Below the pieces are notes generated by a model. The model did not search any database. It had not been told where the DNA came from and saw only the letters and a list, made by a program, of their open reading frames with translations. Of a stretch of 33,579 bases of DNA, positions 16,108 to 24,831 are shown one piece after another (within the stretch, counting starts at the first letter, position 1; every line of letters begins with the position of its first letter). A program made the translations under genes and the position numbers. The DNA comes from Gammaproteobacteria bacterium (lineage in GTDB: Bacteria; Pseudomonadota; Gammaproteobacteria; Pseudomonadales; Azotimanducaceae), in assembly GCA_009837725.1 (NCBI GenBank), contig VXSY01000175.1, positions 1 through 33,579 on the forward strand. The letters run 5' to 3'.

Positions 16108-18453
16108 ATGGCCAACGAAACCGGCATCGGCGCAGCCGTAAAGCGCAAGGAAGACGCCCGCTTCATCACCGGCACGGGTCGCTACACGGACGACATCGGC
16201 GCACACGGTCAGACCTACGCCGTGTTCGCTCGCTCGCCCCACGCACGGGCGAAGCTGAATGGCCTCGACGCCAGCGCCGCTCTCGCGACAGAAGGCGTGG
16301 TGGCAGTGTTCACCGGCGCGGACCTGCAGGCCGACGGCATCGGCGACCTGCCCTGCGGCTGGACCGTTCACTCCAAGGATGGCGAACCCATGGTGGTGCC
16401 GGCGCACCCTCCCATCGCCGTGGACAAGGTCAACTACGTGGGCGAACCCTACGCGGTGGTCATCGGCGAGAGTCTGGAAGCCGCGAAGAATGGCGCGGAG
16501 GCGCTCGAAGCGGACTTCGAGGAACTGCCTGCGGTTGTGGATCTCGCAAGTGCCGCGAGCGCGGATCAGATTCACGAGAACGTGCCGAACAACCAGACCT
16601 ATGACTGGGAGCTTGGCGACAAGGCCGCCACCGATGCCGCCTTCGCCCAAGCCCACCACGTCAGCAGCCTGGAGATCGTCAACAACCGCCTCATTCCCAA
16701 TGCCATCGAGCCGCGTGCCGCCTTGGGCGAATACGACGCGGCCTCGGGCCTCTACACCCTGCACACCACATCGCAGAACCCGCACCTGGAACGCCTCGTG
16801 CTCGCCGCGTTCGTGCAGATCGCGCCGGAAGCGCGGCTCAGGGTGATCTCGCCGGATGTTGGCGGGGGCTTTGGCTCCAAGATCTTCGTCTATGCGGAAG
16901 AGACTGCGGTTATTTGGGCGGCAGGCAAGCTTCGCCGTCCGGTGAAATGGCGGGCAGAGCGTTCCGAATCCTTCCTCGCCGATGCTCATGGCCGCGACCA
17001 TGTAACCAAGGCGGAACTGGCCCTTGCCGAAGACGGCACGTTCCTCGGCTTGCGCGTAAAGACGCTGGCCAATATGGGCGCCTACCTTTCCACCTTCGCT
17101 TCGAGCGTGCCCACCTACCTTTACGGCACGCTGATGGCCGGGCAATACAAGACGCCGGCCATCTACGTGGAGGTGCAGTCGCTATTCACCAACACGGCGC
17201 CGGTGGACGCCTACCGCGGCGCGGGGCGACCCGAGGCGACCTATGTCGTGGAACGCATCGTCGAGACCGCGGCGCGGGAAATGGGCATCGACGCGGCCGA
17301 GCTCAGACGCCGGAACTTCATCGCTCCGAGCGACTTCCCATACGAGACGCCGGTGGCGCTCACCTATGACACGGGCGACTACGAGGCGAGCCTTGCCAAG
17401 GCGCTCGAACATGCGGACTACGCCGGCTTCGGGGCGCGCAAGGCGGCTTCCGAAGCGGCTGGCAAGAAACGCGGCATCGGCTTCTCCTGCTACATCGAGG
17501 CGTGCGGCCTCGCGCCCTCGCAGGTGGCGATTTCGCTGGGCGCTGGTGTGGGGCTGTTCGAAGTGGGCGAGGTACGGGTGGACGTGACGGGTTCCGTCAC
17601 CGTCGTCACCGGCTCGCACAGTCACGGCCAGAGCCACGAGACCACCTTCGCGCAGATCATCTCCGAGAAGCTCGGCGTGCCGTTCGAGAACGTGACCGTG
17701 CTGCACGGCGACACGGGCCGCTCGGACTATGCGCTCGGCACCTACGGCTCGCGTTCGCTGGCGGTGGGTGGCTCCGCCCTCATCAAGGCGATCGACAAGA
17801 TCATCGCCAAGGGCAAGAAGATCGCGGCGCACATGCTGGAGGCGCAAGAAGAACAGGTCGATTTCGCGGACGGCACCTTCACGGTGGCAGACTCGAATCA
17901 GTCGCTCACGTTCCCGGAGGTGGCGTTCGCGGCCTACGTTCCCGCCAACTACCCGTTGGAGGAACTTGAGCCGGGGCTTTCCGAGAAGGCGTTCTACGAT
18001 CCCCCGAACTTCACCTATCCCGCCGGGGCGCACATCTGCGAGGTGGAGATCGACCCGGCCACTGGTGTCGTGGACATCACGAGCTTCGTCGCCGTGGACG
18101 ACTTCGGTCACATCGTCAACCCGATGATCGTCGAGGGACAGGTTCACGGTGGGCTTGCGCAGGGCATCGGCCAGGCACTCTTGGAGCACGGCGTGTATGA
18201 CGAGACGGGGCAGCTCGTGAGCGGTTCCTACATGGACTACACAATGCCCCGCGCCGACGACCTGCCGAGCTTCACCGTGGACACGACGGTGACGCCCTGC
18301 ACCCACAACCCGCTTGGCGTGAAAGGTTGTGGCGAGGCGGGGGCCATCGGCTCCACGGCGGCGGTGATGAACGCGGTGACGAACGCTTTGGGTGTTGCCA
18401 GCGTGCCGATGCCGGCGACACCGGAGACGGTGTGGCGAGCGGCGCAGGCCTGA
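16108..18453 (+). CDS. coxL: Molybdenum hydroxylase large subunit, form II CoxL-like
   Basis: A 781-residue xanthine-oxidase-family molybdopterin subunit. The Mo-pterin segment [10 protein letters not shown] starts near residue 250, and the base-catalyst Glu743 is in [12 protein letters not shown]. The active-site loop is [13 protein letters not shown] (A368-R374). AYRGAGR is the form II loop; proven CO oxidisers have form I AYRCSFR with the Cys that binds copper. The Cys is absent, so the substrate may be an aldehyde, purine or heterocycle rather than CO. A strong GGAGGGG ribosome-binding site precedes the ATG. The protein should act as part of an (SLM)2 complex on the cytoplasmic side. Confidence 0.92.
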   Translation: MANETGIGAAVKRKEDARFITGTGRYTDDIGAHGQTYAVFARSPHARAKLNGLDASAALATEGVVAVFTGADLQADGIGDLPCGWTVHSKDGEPMVVPAHPPIAVDKVNYVGEPYAVVIGESLEAAKNGAEALEADFEELPAVVDLASAASADQIHENVPNNQTYDWELGDKAATDAAFAQAHHVSSLEIVNNRLIPNAIEPRAALGEYDAASGLYTLHTTSQNPHLERLVLAAFVQIAPEARLRVISPDVGGGFGSKIFVYAEETAVIWAAGKLRRPVKWRAERSESFLADAHGRDHVTKAELALAEDGTFLGLRVKTLANMGAYLSTFASSVPTYLYGTLMAGQYKTPAIYVEVQSLFTNTAPVDAYRGAGRPEATYVVERIVETAAREMGIDAAELRRRNFIAPSDFPYETPVALTYDTGDYEASLAKALEHADYAGFGARKAASEAAGKKRGIGFSCYIEACGLAPSQVAISLGAGVGLFEVGEVRVDVTGSVTVVTGSHSHGQSHETTFAQIISEKLGVPFENVTVLHGDTGRSDYALGTYGSRSLAVGGSALIKAIDKIIAKGKKIAAHMLEAQEEQVDFADGTFTVADSNQSLTFPEVAFAAYVPANYPLEELEPGLSEKAFYDPPNFTYPAGAHICEVEIDPATGVVDITSFVAVDDFGHIVNPMIVEGQVHGGLAQGIGQALLEHGVYDETGQLVSGSYMDYTMPRADDLPSFTVDTTVTPCTHNPLGVKGCGEAGAIGSTAAVMNAVTNALGVASVPMPATPETVWRAAQA

Positions 18454-18519
18454 GCGCCAAAACTGCAGTCGCGAAGCAATAACCGACGCGCCCGTTAGGG
18501 CGCGCAGGGGAGACAAGCC

Positions 18520-19302
18520 ATGTACCAGTTCAACTACCACCGCCCGGCCTCGCTCGACGAAGCGGCTTCGCTGATGGCAGGCGCCGACGATGGCACCTAT
18601 CTTTCCGGCGGCATGACGCTGATACCGACGCTGAAGCAGCGCCTCGCCGCGCCTTCGGACGTGATCGACTTGGGTGGCATCGGCGCCCTCTCGGGCATCA
18701 CCGACAACGGCAACACCATCAGCGTGGGCGCGATGACTCGCCACGCCGAAGTCGCGGCCAGCAACGCCATCCCGGCCTTGGCGGACCTCGCGGGACAAAT
18801 CGGCGATGCACATGTTCGCAACCGCGGCACCATCGGTGGCTCGATCGCCAACAGCGATCCGGCCGCCGACTATCCGGCCGCGGTCGTGGCCTTGGACAGC
18901 ACCATCCACACCACCGAGCGGTCGATTGCGGGCGGGGATTTCTTCCAGGGCCTTTTCGAGACGGCACTGGACGAAGGCGAGATCATCACCTCGGTGGAAT
19001 TCACCAAGCCCACCTCTGCGGCATACGCGAAGTTTCCAAACCCGGCCTCCCGCTACGCGGTGGTGGGCGTGTTCGTGGCCCGCTGCGGCGACGCAACTTG
19101 CGTGGGCGTGACCGGCGCTGGTCCCTGCGCCTTCCGCTGGTCCGAACTCGAAGCGGAGCTTGCAAAGAGCTTCTCGGCCTCAGCGGTGGCAAATGCAGCG
19201 CTCGACCATTCGGAGTTCAATGCCGACATCCATGCTTCGGCGGAGTTCCGCGGCAACCTAGTGCGGGTGATGGCAGAGCGAGCGGTCGCGAGTCTGACCT
19301 GA
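18520..19302 (+). CDS. coxM: Molybdenum hydroxylase FAD-binding medium subunit (CoxM-like)
   Basis: A 260-residue FAD subunit. The first FAD motif is YLSGGMTLIPTLKQRL (the AGG-like turn at about 28-43) and the second is RNRGTIGGSIANSDPAADYP; a CO_deh_flav_C-like domain follows. It takes electrons from the Fe-S subunit and passes them on, usually to quinones. GGGGAG seven bases before the ATG is a good ribosome-binding site. The order here is G-S-L-M, while the classic CO cluster is M-S-L. It is slightly shorter than typical medium subunits (about 285). Confidence 0.92.
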   Translation: MYQFNYHRPASLDEAASLMAGADDGTYLSGGMTLIPTLKQRLAAPSDVIDLGGIGALSGITDNGNTISVGAMTRHAEVAASNAIPALADLAGQIGDAHVRNRGTIGGSIANSDPAADYPAAVVALDSTIHTTERSIAGGDFFQGLFETALDEGEIITSVEFTKPTSAAYAKFPNPASRYAVVGVFVARCGDATCVGVTGAGPCAFRWSELEAELAKSFSASAVANAALDHSEFNADIHASAEFRGNLVRVMAERAVASLT

Positions 19303-19410
19303 GGAAGGCATCGGCGGGCCTTCCGCACATGGGGCGCGCGTGACGGGCGAAACGCTGGCGGCCGACCGAGGCGCGTTCCACGCTTGACGTCCCGACTGGC
19401 AAGGAAACCA

Positions 19411-20436
19411 ATGACCCGCATCCGCACCGTTCGCTGTCACGTGATCAGCGAAGACATTGGTTCCGTCACGCTGGACGAGATCGAACTGCCCGATCCCGGC
19501 CCCGGCGAGGTGCAGATTCGGGTGAAGGCTTGCGCCGTCAACTTCCCGGACCTCCTGATGATTCAGGGCAAGTATCAGCACAAGCCACCATTGCCGTTCG
19601 CGCCGGGGGGCGAGGCAGCGGGGGACGTGGCGGCGGTTGGTGCTGGCGTCACGAATCTGAAGGAAGGTGACGCGGTGTGCTTCGGCTCCCGCGCTGGCGG
19701 GTTTGCAGAGGCGGTGAATGTGCCGGCCGCTGTCGTCAAGCCGATTCCGGGGAAGATGAACTACGAGAAAGCCGCTTCGTACAGCACGGCCTACATGACG
19801 GCCTATGTCGCACTCAAGGTGCGCGGCAACTTGCAGGCCGGCGAGTGGTTGCTGGTGCACGGTGCCACCGGTGGCGTCGGCACGGCCGCAGTCGATCTCG
19901 GCAAGCACTATGGAGCGCATGTCATCGGCACTGGCGGGCGCGATGACAAGCTGGCCGTGGTCGCCTCGCGCGGCGCCGATGCGGTCATCAACTACACGCT
20001 CCCGGACGGCCGCATGGGCGGCTTTCGGGATCAGGTGAAGGCCCTAACCGGCAGCGGCGGCGCAGACGTGATCTACGATCCGGTGGGTGGGGATGTCTTC
20101 GACGAATCCATGCGCTGCATCAACTGGCGCGGGCGCATCCTCACCATCGGCTTCACTAGCGGCAGATGGCCGACCGCACCGGTGAACCTGATCCTCATCA
20201 AGAGCATCTCGGTCATTGGCGTGCGCGCCGGCGAAATCGGCCGCCGCGACCCGGAACTTGGCCGCCAAAACCAGGCCGACCTATGGGACTTGGCCACCAG
20301 CGGCGCCATCGACCCCTACGTCTGCGCAGGTTTCCCTTTGGAGCGAGCCGTGGACGCCATGCGGATGCTGGAAAACCGAGACGTAGTGGGCAAATGCGTG
20401 GTGACGATGAACGGCTATGAGGTAGCTAGCGGTTGA
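19411..20436 (+). CDS. Zinc-free medium-chain NADPH:quinone oxidoreductase family protein
   Basis: A 341-residue MDR-superfamily enzyme. The GroES-like N-terminal domain has PGPGEVQIRVKACAVNFPDL, and the Rossmann motif is HGATGGVGTAAVDLGKHYGA (150-169). The catalytic-zinc Cys/His set of alcohol dehydrogenases is absent, as expected for the quinone oxidoreductase group. Such enzymes reduce quinones or enones with NADPH. The start ATG has AAGGA about six bases upstream; the track adds nine codons. It follows coxM by 108 bp on the same strand, so co-transcription is possible but not shown. Confidence 0.88.
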   Translation: MTRIRTVRCHVISEDIGSVTLDEIELPDPGPGEVQIRVKACAVNFPDLLMIQGKYQHKPPLPFAPGGEAAGDVAAVGAGVTNLKEGDAVCFGSRAGGFAEAVNVPAAVVKPIPGKMNYEKAASYSTAYMTAYVALKVRGNLQAGEWLLVHGATGGVGTAAVDLGKHYGAHVIGTGGRDDKLAVVASRGADAVINYTLPDGRMGGFRDQVKALTGSGGADVIYDPVGGDVFDESMRCINWRGRILTIGFTSGRWPTAPVNLILIKSISVIGVRAGEIGRRDPELGRQNQADLWDLATSGAIDPYVCAGFPLERAVDAMRMLENRDVVGKCVVTMNGYEVASG

Positions 20437-20502
20437 GTCCACCTGTGAGCCCGTAGCATGGGAGCCAGCACTTAGAGAGGGTCGTTTTTTGCGTCGGGTG
20501 CC

Positions 20503-20530
20503 GTAGGGGCGACGCATGCGTCGCCCTCGT
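20503..20530. repeat. Palindrome between convergent genes, CGTAGGGGCGAC family
   Basis: GGCGACGCATGCGTCGCC is a perfect 18-bp palindrome (20508-20525) preceded by CCGTAGGG. Its left arm matches the repeat at 14745. A run of six T's lies just upstream, not downstream, for the plus-strand gene. It may still act as a boundary between the converging transcripts. Confidence 0.6.
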
Positions 20531-20536
20531 TTGGCT

Positions 20537-21069
20537 TCATTCGATTTCGATCTGCACTTCCACCACGTGCTGGTGCATTCCTGACGGGGTGTAGTCGAAA
20601 TGGTGATAGAGCTCGCGGTATAGCCGTTCCGTGTAGACGTGCCCAGCCTCGCGGGCGCGCTCTTCCCAGCGCAGCTCGTGCCAGCCGGTGCCGGTTTCGT
20701 GGGGAAAAGGGCCAACGTATAGCAGGCTCGCGACTTTCAAGGGCCCCACGCGGCGTAGAAGCAGTCCGGGCGGTGGCGCATCGAAGTCGTCCGGAACCAC
20801 GACGCCGACGTCGAACACCATCGGCCCTTGTGCACCGTTTACCCAGTTGTAGAGGTACACCTCTGCCGGTGAGTGCCGCCGTATCGGAATGTCGTGCTCG
20901 CGAATCGCTCTCCTTGCGCGATCGGCCCGAGCGTTGCGGCGTTTGCAAGTTCGACCAGCCGGGAACTCTCGGTGAGGGTCGCTGCGACCGGCTCGCTTGC
21001 GGATGCCACGACAGCTTGTAGGCAGCACGCGAGCGCGACAAAAGGCCGGCGTGAGCGGAACTTAGTCAT
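20537..21069 (-). pseudogene. Secreted GyrI/AraC-effector-domain-like protein, split by an apparent 1-base deletion
   Basis: Two frames together make one sensible protein. The first starts at an ATG with MTKFRSRRPFVALACCLQAV, a signal peptide with an ASA-type cleavage site, and continues LVELANAATLGPIAQGERFA to FRYGGTH. The second frame picks up with PAEVYLYNWVNGAQGPMVFD, then VASLLYVGPFPHETGTGWHE and HQHVVEVQIEIE, like a small-molecule-binding GyrI-like domain. The junction is near 20868; restoring one C (CACCGG to CACCCGG) joins them into about 177 residues. Outside the correct halves, both frames are Arg-rich shadow sequence. It is either a real pseudogene or a homopolymer error. The ligand is unknown. 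Confidence 0.7.
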
Positions 21070-21144
21070 ACATGCCGCGGTGAAGAACTCGATCCAACCG
21101 CAGAAAGCCACGCAGTGGCTTTCTGCGGCGTGAGTTCATGGGCG

Positions 21145-22059
21145 TCAGTCGAAGGCCGAGAACACCTCTTCGTCAAGTTCCTGATACACCTCCGGCTTTT
21201 GCGGGCGAATCTGCGGGGTGAATTCGGTGATGCCTTCCTTGGCGAAGTCGGCGATGCGGTCGATCACGTATTGCGGCGGACCGATCATGGCCCAGTCGTT
21301 GTCGCCGCGCTGCTCCTTGGCCTTCTTCTCGTCGCGGACTAGGCGAATGGGCACGTGCAGGGTGCGTTCGATTTCGGCGGGGTCGCGCCCTACCGCTTCG
21401 CAGTGCCGCTCTAGCACGCCGTTTAGGTGCCGGACCCGGTCGGGGCTCGCGATCACGTTCATGATGTCGCCGTACATGGCGAGGGTCTTGAGAGTGCGGC
21501 GCTCGCCGGTGCCGCCCACCATGATGGGGATGGGTGCGTCACCGCCACCCTTGGGTGCGAACGCGGCTTGCTTCAGCTTGTAGTAGTTGCCGTCGTAGTC
21601 CACCCGTTCCTTTTCGCCGGAGTGGAAGAGGGCGCGGATGAGGGCGCAAGCTTCCTCGAGCCGATCCGAGCGCTCGCGCATCGAGGGGAACTCCCAGCCA
21701 TAGGCTTCGTGCTCGCGGACGTTCCAGCCGGCGCCGATGCCGAGCATGACGCGGCCGTGGGAGACGACATCGATGGTGGCCGCCATCTTCGCCATCAGTG
21801 CCGGATTGCGGTAGGTGTTGCCGGAGACGAGGATGCCGAGGCGCAGCTTCTCGGTGACGGCGGCTACGGATGCGAGCAGCGCCCAACCCTCGAGCGTGTT
21901 GAGGAACTCGTGCTCCATGATTTCGTCTGTGCGGTGCCAGGGCGGGATGAAGTGGTCGTAGGCGAAGACGCTCGTCCAGCGCCCCGATTCCATCACTTCC
22001 AGCACCGCCTTGATCTCTTCCCAGGTCGCCTGTTCATTGACAAGCTGCGAACCGAACAT
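21145..22059 (-). CDS. LLM-class (luciferase-like) flavin-dependent oxidoreductase
   Basis: A 304-residue TIM-barrel protein of the bacterial luciferase-like monooxygenase superfamily. Typical blocks are SVFAYDHFIPPW near the N-terminus, LRLGILVSGNTYRNPALMAK, VSHGRVMLGIGAGWNVREHE and PIPIMVGGTGERRTL. The pattern is close to the F420/FMN-dependent group that includes probable F420-linked oxidoreductases, but cofactor and substrate cannot be assigned from sequence. GGGGAG lies six bases before the ATG. It lies between the broken GyrI-like gene and the TonB receptor, with no clear operon partner. Confidence 0.9.
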   Translation of the reverse strand: MFGSQLVNEQATWEEIKAVLEVMESGRWTSVFAYDHFIPPWHRTDEIMEHEFLNTLEGWALLASVAAVTEKLRLGILVSGNTYRNPALMAKMAATIDVVSHGRVMLGIGAGWNVREHEAYGWEFPSMRERSDRLEEACALIRALFHSGEKERVDYDGNYYKLKQAAFAPKGGGDAPIPIMVGGTGERRTLKTLAMYGDIMNVIASPDRVRHLNGVLERHCEAVGRDPAEIERTLHVPIRLVRDEKKAKEQRGDNDWAMIGPPQYVIDRIADFAKEGITEFTPQIRPQKPEVYQELDEEVFSAFD

Positions 22060-22176
22060 GCTGATCTCCCCTTCTTGCCCTTTGATGAGCGGGCGACACG
22101 ATACGGCAAAACGCAGCGCTGTGCCGTCACGGCCACATCGGGGCCGCCTTCGACGGTGCGGCTTCTTGGCGAGGCG

Positions 22177-24783
22177 TCAGTCGTTCCAGCGGTGGGTGAG
22201 ACGGGCGTAGTAGAAGGCGCCGTTTACATCGAAGGGCGCGCGGGTGCTGTAGAGGTTGCCGATGCGTTCGGGGTTGGGGTTTTGGTCGGCGGTTTTGTTG
22301 AGGGCGTTGCGGGCGCCCAAGGCGAGTCGGGTGCGGGGGGTGAACTGCAGGGCGACTTCAAGGTCGAGTAGGTAGGCGTTGCCGTAGGCCCAGTCGTCTC
22401 TGGGGTCCCACCAGCCGTCGAAGTAGCGCAGCCGAGCCAAGAGTTCCATCGAGGCCCACTCGTGGCGGCCCGTGGCGTTCCAGCGCAGGCCCGGCAGGGC
22501 GTCCCGCAGTTCGCGGATTCGACGCGCGTCGAGGGTGAGGGGGTTGTATTGGCCGACCTTGGTGCGGGTCAGGTTGAGGGCGAAATCGAACGATGTGCGT
22601 CCGCTCCATTGCGCCGGTCGCCACGATCCCACCACGTCCACGCCGTGGGTGCGGGTTTCGAAGTCGTTGGCGAAGAAGCGGAAGTTGGCGAGGTTGGCGG
22701 CGCTGGTGATGCCCTCGGCGAGGAGTGCGTCCACTTCGTCTTGGGCGAGGGCAAACAGGCCCGTCACGCCGAGTCGGTTCTCGAGGTCGATGCGGAAGAT
22801 GTCGAAGGCGATGAGGAGCGAGCCCCGCTCCAGCACCACGCCGGCGGCCAGATTGCGGGATTTCTCGGCGTCAAGCGCCTCGCCGCCGCGCAGGGCCGCC
22901 ACCCGAGAGGTGGAGGGAATGGTGCCGTTGTTGACGAGTTCGAGCAGGTTCGGGTCCCACTGGGTCGAGACGTTGAAGGCGTTCTGCTGGCCTGGCGTCG
23001 GCGCCCGAAAGCCGGTGCTGACGCTGCCCCGGAGCGCGAACCCTGCGGTGACTTCCCGGCGTCCGGCGAACTTGCCGTTCCATGTCGCGCCGAAGTCGTC
23101 GTAGCGCTCGAAGCGGAGGGCCCCGCCTACCGTCCATGCGCGATCGGTTGCGCTGTACTCCACGTCGCCATAGGCGGCGGCGTTGGCGCGGTTCCAGTCG
23201 CCGGCGGCGATTGGGCTGAAGCCGGGGAAGCCGTTGGAGCCCGAGCTGAACCCTTGTGTGGCGTAAGGGCCGATGCGCCAGGAGTCGGTCTCGCCGAGAC
23301 CGATCTCGAAGCCTTCGTTGCGCCATTCCAAGCCGCCAGCGAGGTGCATGTGTCGGCCGATGCTGCGGGTGAGGTCGAAGTTGGCGTTGGTCTCGCGCTG
23401 CCGGTAGGAGCCCGGTTCGAAGCTGGTGGGGGTTGCGGGGCCGAGGGATGCGTTGACGCTGTCCACGAGGAGGAAGTCGGCCTCGTTCGCGCCGGCGCTG
23501 AGGCTCAAGTCCCAGATGGTGCCGGCTACGGTTTCACCGCGGACGCCAGCGAGAACCGACGCATCCGTGCGTTTGCCGCCGAACAAGGGCTGGAAGCCGC
23601 CGGGGAACAGCTCCTGGAAGCTGAAGCAGTTTGGATCGGCAAGCACGCGAGCGAGGGCGGTCGGCTCGGGGCGTCCTGCCGTAACGGTTACCACCGGACA
23701 GTTTGCGGAGCCGTCGTTTACGCCATCCGTGGCATCCAAGGCATCACCGATGAGCAGGGTTGCGCCGCCGTCGGCGCTGAACACGGCGTCGCGGGTGTTG
23801 GGATTACGGAAAAAGAAGCTACGGCTGCCGACGTCACGGGCGGCGTAGTTGGCGTGGCCGTAGAACTCCGCAGCGCCGGGACCGACGGGGCGGCCGAAGT
23901 TGGCCATGAGCTTGAGGTCGTCGTCCACGTCGGGAGCGCCCCAGCGCTGGGCGGGATTGGCGACGTGGGTGTTGCCGGCGGCGATGAGGAGCTCTGCATC
24001 GGCTCTCTGGATGTTGCGGTTGGTGGCCTGGGCGCTGCCGTACTCGGCGCTGAGGTTGACGAAGCCTTCTCCCCAAGGCAAACCGACATTGCCGGCAACG
24101 GTAAAGGACTCGCCGTCTCCTTCGGCATAGGCGCCGCTGTATGCCTGTAGGGCACCGCCGGAGCGGTCTTCCTTGAGCAGGAAGTTCATCACGCCGGCGA
24201 TGGCATCGGAGCCGTACTGCGCCGATGCGCCGTCGCGCAGCACTTCGACCTGGCGCAGGGCGATGCTGGGGATGGAGGAAAGGTCCGGCCCCTGGGCACC
24301 GTGGGAGACGCCGATCCGGGACCAGAGGATGACGGCGCCGCGATGGCGTCGCCGCCCATTCACCAGCACGAGGGTGTGGTCCGGTGCAAGGCCGCGCAGG
24401 TTGGCGGGGCGCACGAGCACGGCCGCATCGCCGGTGGTGGCACTGATGTTGAACGATGGAACGACGTTGCGGAGCAGCATGTCGAGGTTGGTTTCGCCCT
24501 GCTCCGCCACCTGTGCGCCGGCAATCGCATCGACGGGAGACATGGATTCGGCAATGGAGCGCTCCCGCGTGCGCGTGCCGGTTACCACGATTTCCTCAAG
24601 GGCCCGGCTATCGCTCGCAGGGTTGCCGTTCGCAGCAGACGCAGTTTGGCCGACGAGCATCGTCAGGGCCACAAGACCCGCTGCGGCCACAGCGTTGGCG
24701 CTGGTCAGGAGGTCCGACAATTTGCCAACGCCGCCAAACCCCTCGCTACGCTCGGGGTCTGGCCCCAGCCCCCACCTCCCCAT
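22177..24783 (-). CDS. TonB-dependent outer-membrane receptor
   Basis: About 868 residues from the only usable ATG. After a signal segment (ANAVAAAGLVALTMLVGQTA, SAA-type cleavage) comes a TonB-box-like EEIVVTGTRTRERS and a plug domain (LLRNVVPSFNIS; LVLVNGRRRHRG; VEVLRDGASAQYGSDAIAGV). The rest is a 22-strand-type barrel that ends ARLTHRWND. The family imports siderophores, cobalamin, glycans or other large ligands using TonB energy; the ligand here is unknown. The first 18 or so codons lie in a dispersed repeat, and no good ribosome-binding site precedes the ATG. A TTG at 24720 (LSDLLTSANAV) would give a more usual signal peptide of an 847-residue protein. Confidence 0.88.
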   Translation of the reverse strand: MGRWGLGPDPERSEGFGGVGKLSDLLTSANAVAAAGLVALTMLVGQTASAANGNPASDSRALEEIVVTGTRTRERSIAESMSPVDAIAGAQVAEQGETNLDMLLRNVVPSFNISATTGDAAVLVRPANLRGLAPDHTLVLVNGRRRHRGAVILWSRIGVSHGAQGPDLSSIPSIALRQVEVLRDGASAQYGSDAIAGVMNFLLKEDRSGGALQAYSGAYAEGDGESFTVAGNVGLPWGEGFVNLSAEYGSAQATNRNIQRADAELLIAAGNTHVANPAQRWGAPDVDDDLKLMANFGRPVGPGAAEFYGHANYAARDVGSRSFFFRNPNTRDAVFSADGGATLLIGDALDATDGVNDGSANCPVVTVTAGRPEPTALARVLADPNCFSFQELFPGGFQPLFGGKRTDASVLAGVRGETVAGTIWDLSLSAGANEADFLLVDSVNASLGPATPTSFEPGSYRQRETNANFDLTRSIGRHMHLAGGLEWRNEGFEIGLGETDSWRIGPYATQGFSSGSNGFPGFSPIAAGDWNRANAAAYGDVEYSATDRAWTVGGALRFERYDDFGATWNGKFAGRREVTAGFALRGSVSTGFRAPTPGQQNAFNVSTQWDPNLLELVNNGTIPSTSRVAALRGGEALDAEKSRNLAAGVVLERGSLLIAFDIFRIDLENRLGVTGLFALAQDEVDALLAEGITSAANLANFRFFANDFETRTHGVDVVGSWRPAQWSGRTSFDFALNLTRTKVGQYNPLTLDARRIRELRDALPGLRWNATGRHEWASMELLARLRYFDGWWDPRDDWAYGNAYLLDLEVALQFTPRTRLALGARNALNKTADQNPNPERIGNLYSTRAPFDVNGAFYYARLTHRWND

Positions 24784-24831
24784 GATCTTGCGTCGCAGAA
24801 AAGACGCTATCGCGCCACTTCTACGACGCAA
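24729..24831. repeat. Dispersed 103-bp repeat, copy A, spanning mnmH 3' end and TonB-receptor 5' end
   Basis: The first 52 bases (CGCCGCCAAACCCCTCGCTA...CACCTCCC) match 32533-32584 with one mismatch. Weaker similarity continues through a hairpin arm pair (TTGCGTCG/CGACGCAA) to the end. On the minus strand it encodes the RWGLGPDPERSEGFGG string often seen in spurious ORFs. It covers the last eight or so codons and stop of mnmH and the ATG of the receptor. Confidence 0.82.

Noticed and set aside
16108-18453. Proven aerobic CO dehydrogenase
   Set aside because: The loop is AYRGAGR; the form I AYRCSFR loop with the copper-binding Cys is absent.
22462-24150. Plus-strand ORF of 562 residues opposite the TonB receptor
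   Set aside because: Ala/Gly/Glu-rich shadow with no motif; the minus strand encodes a complete receptor.
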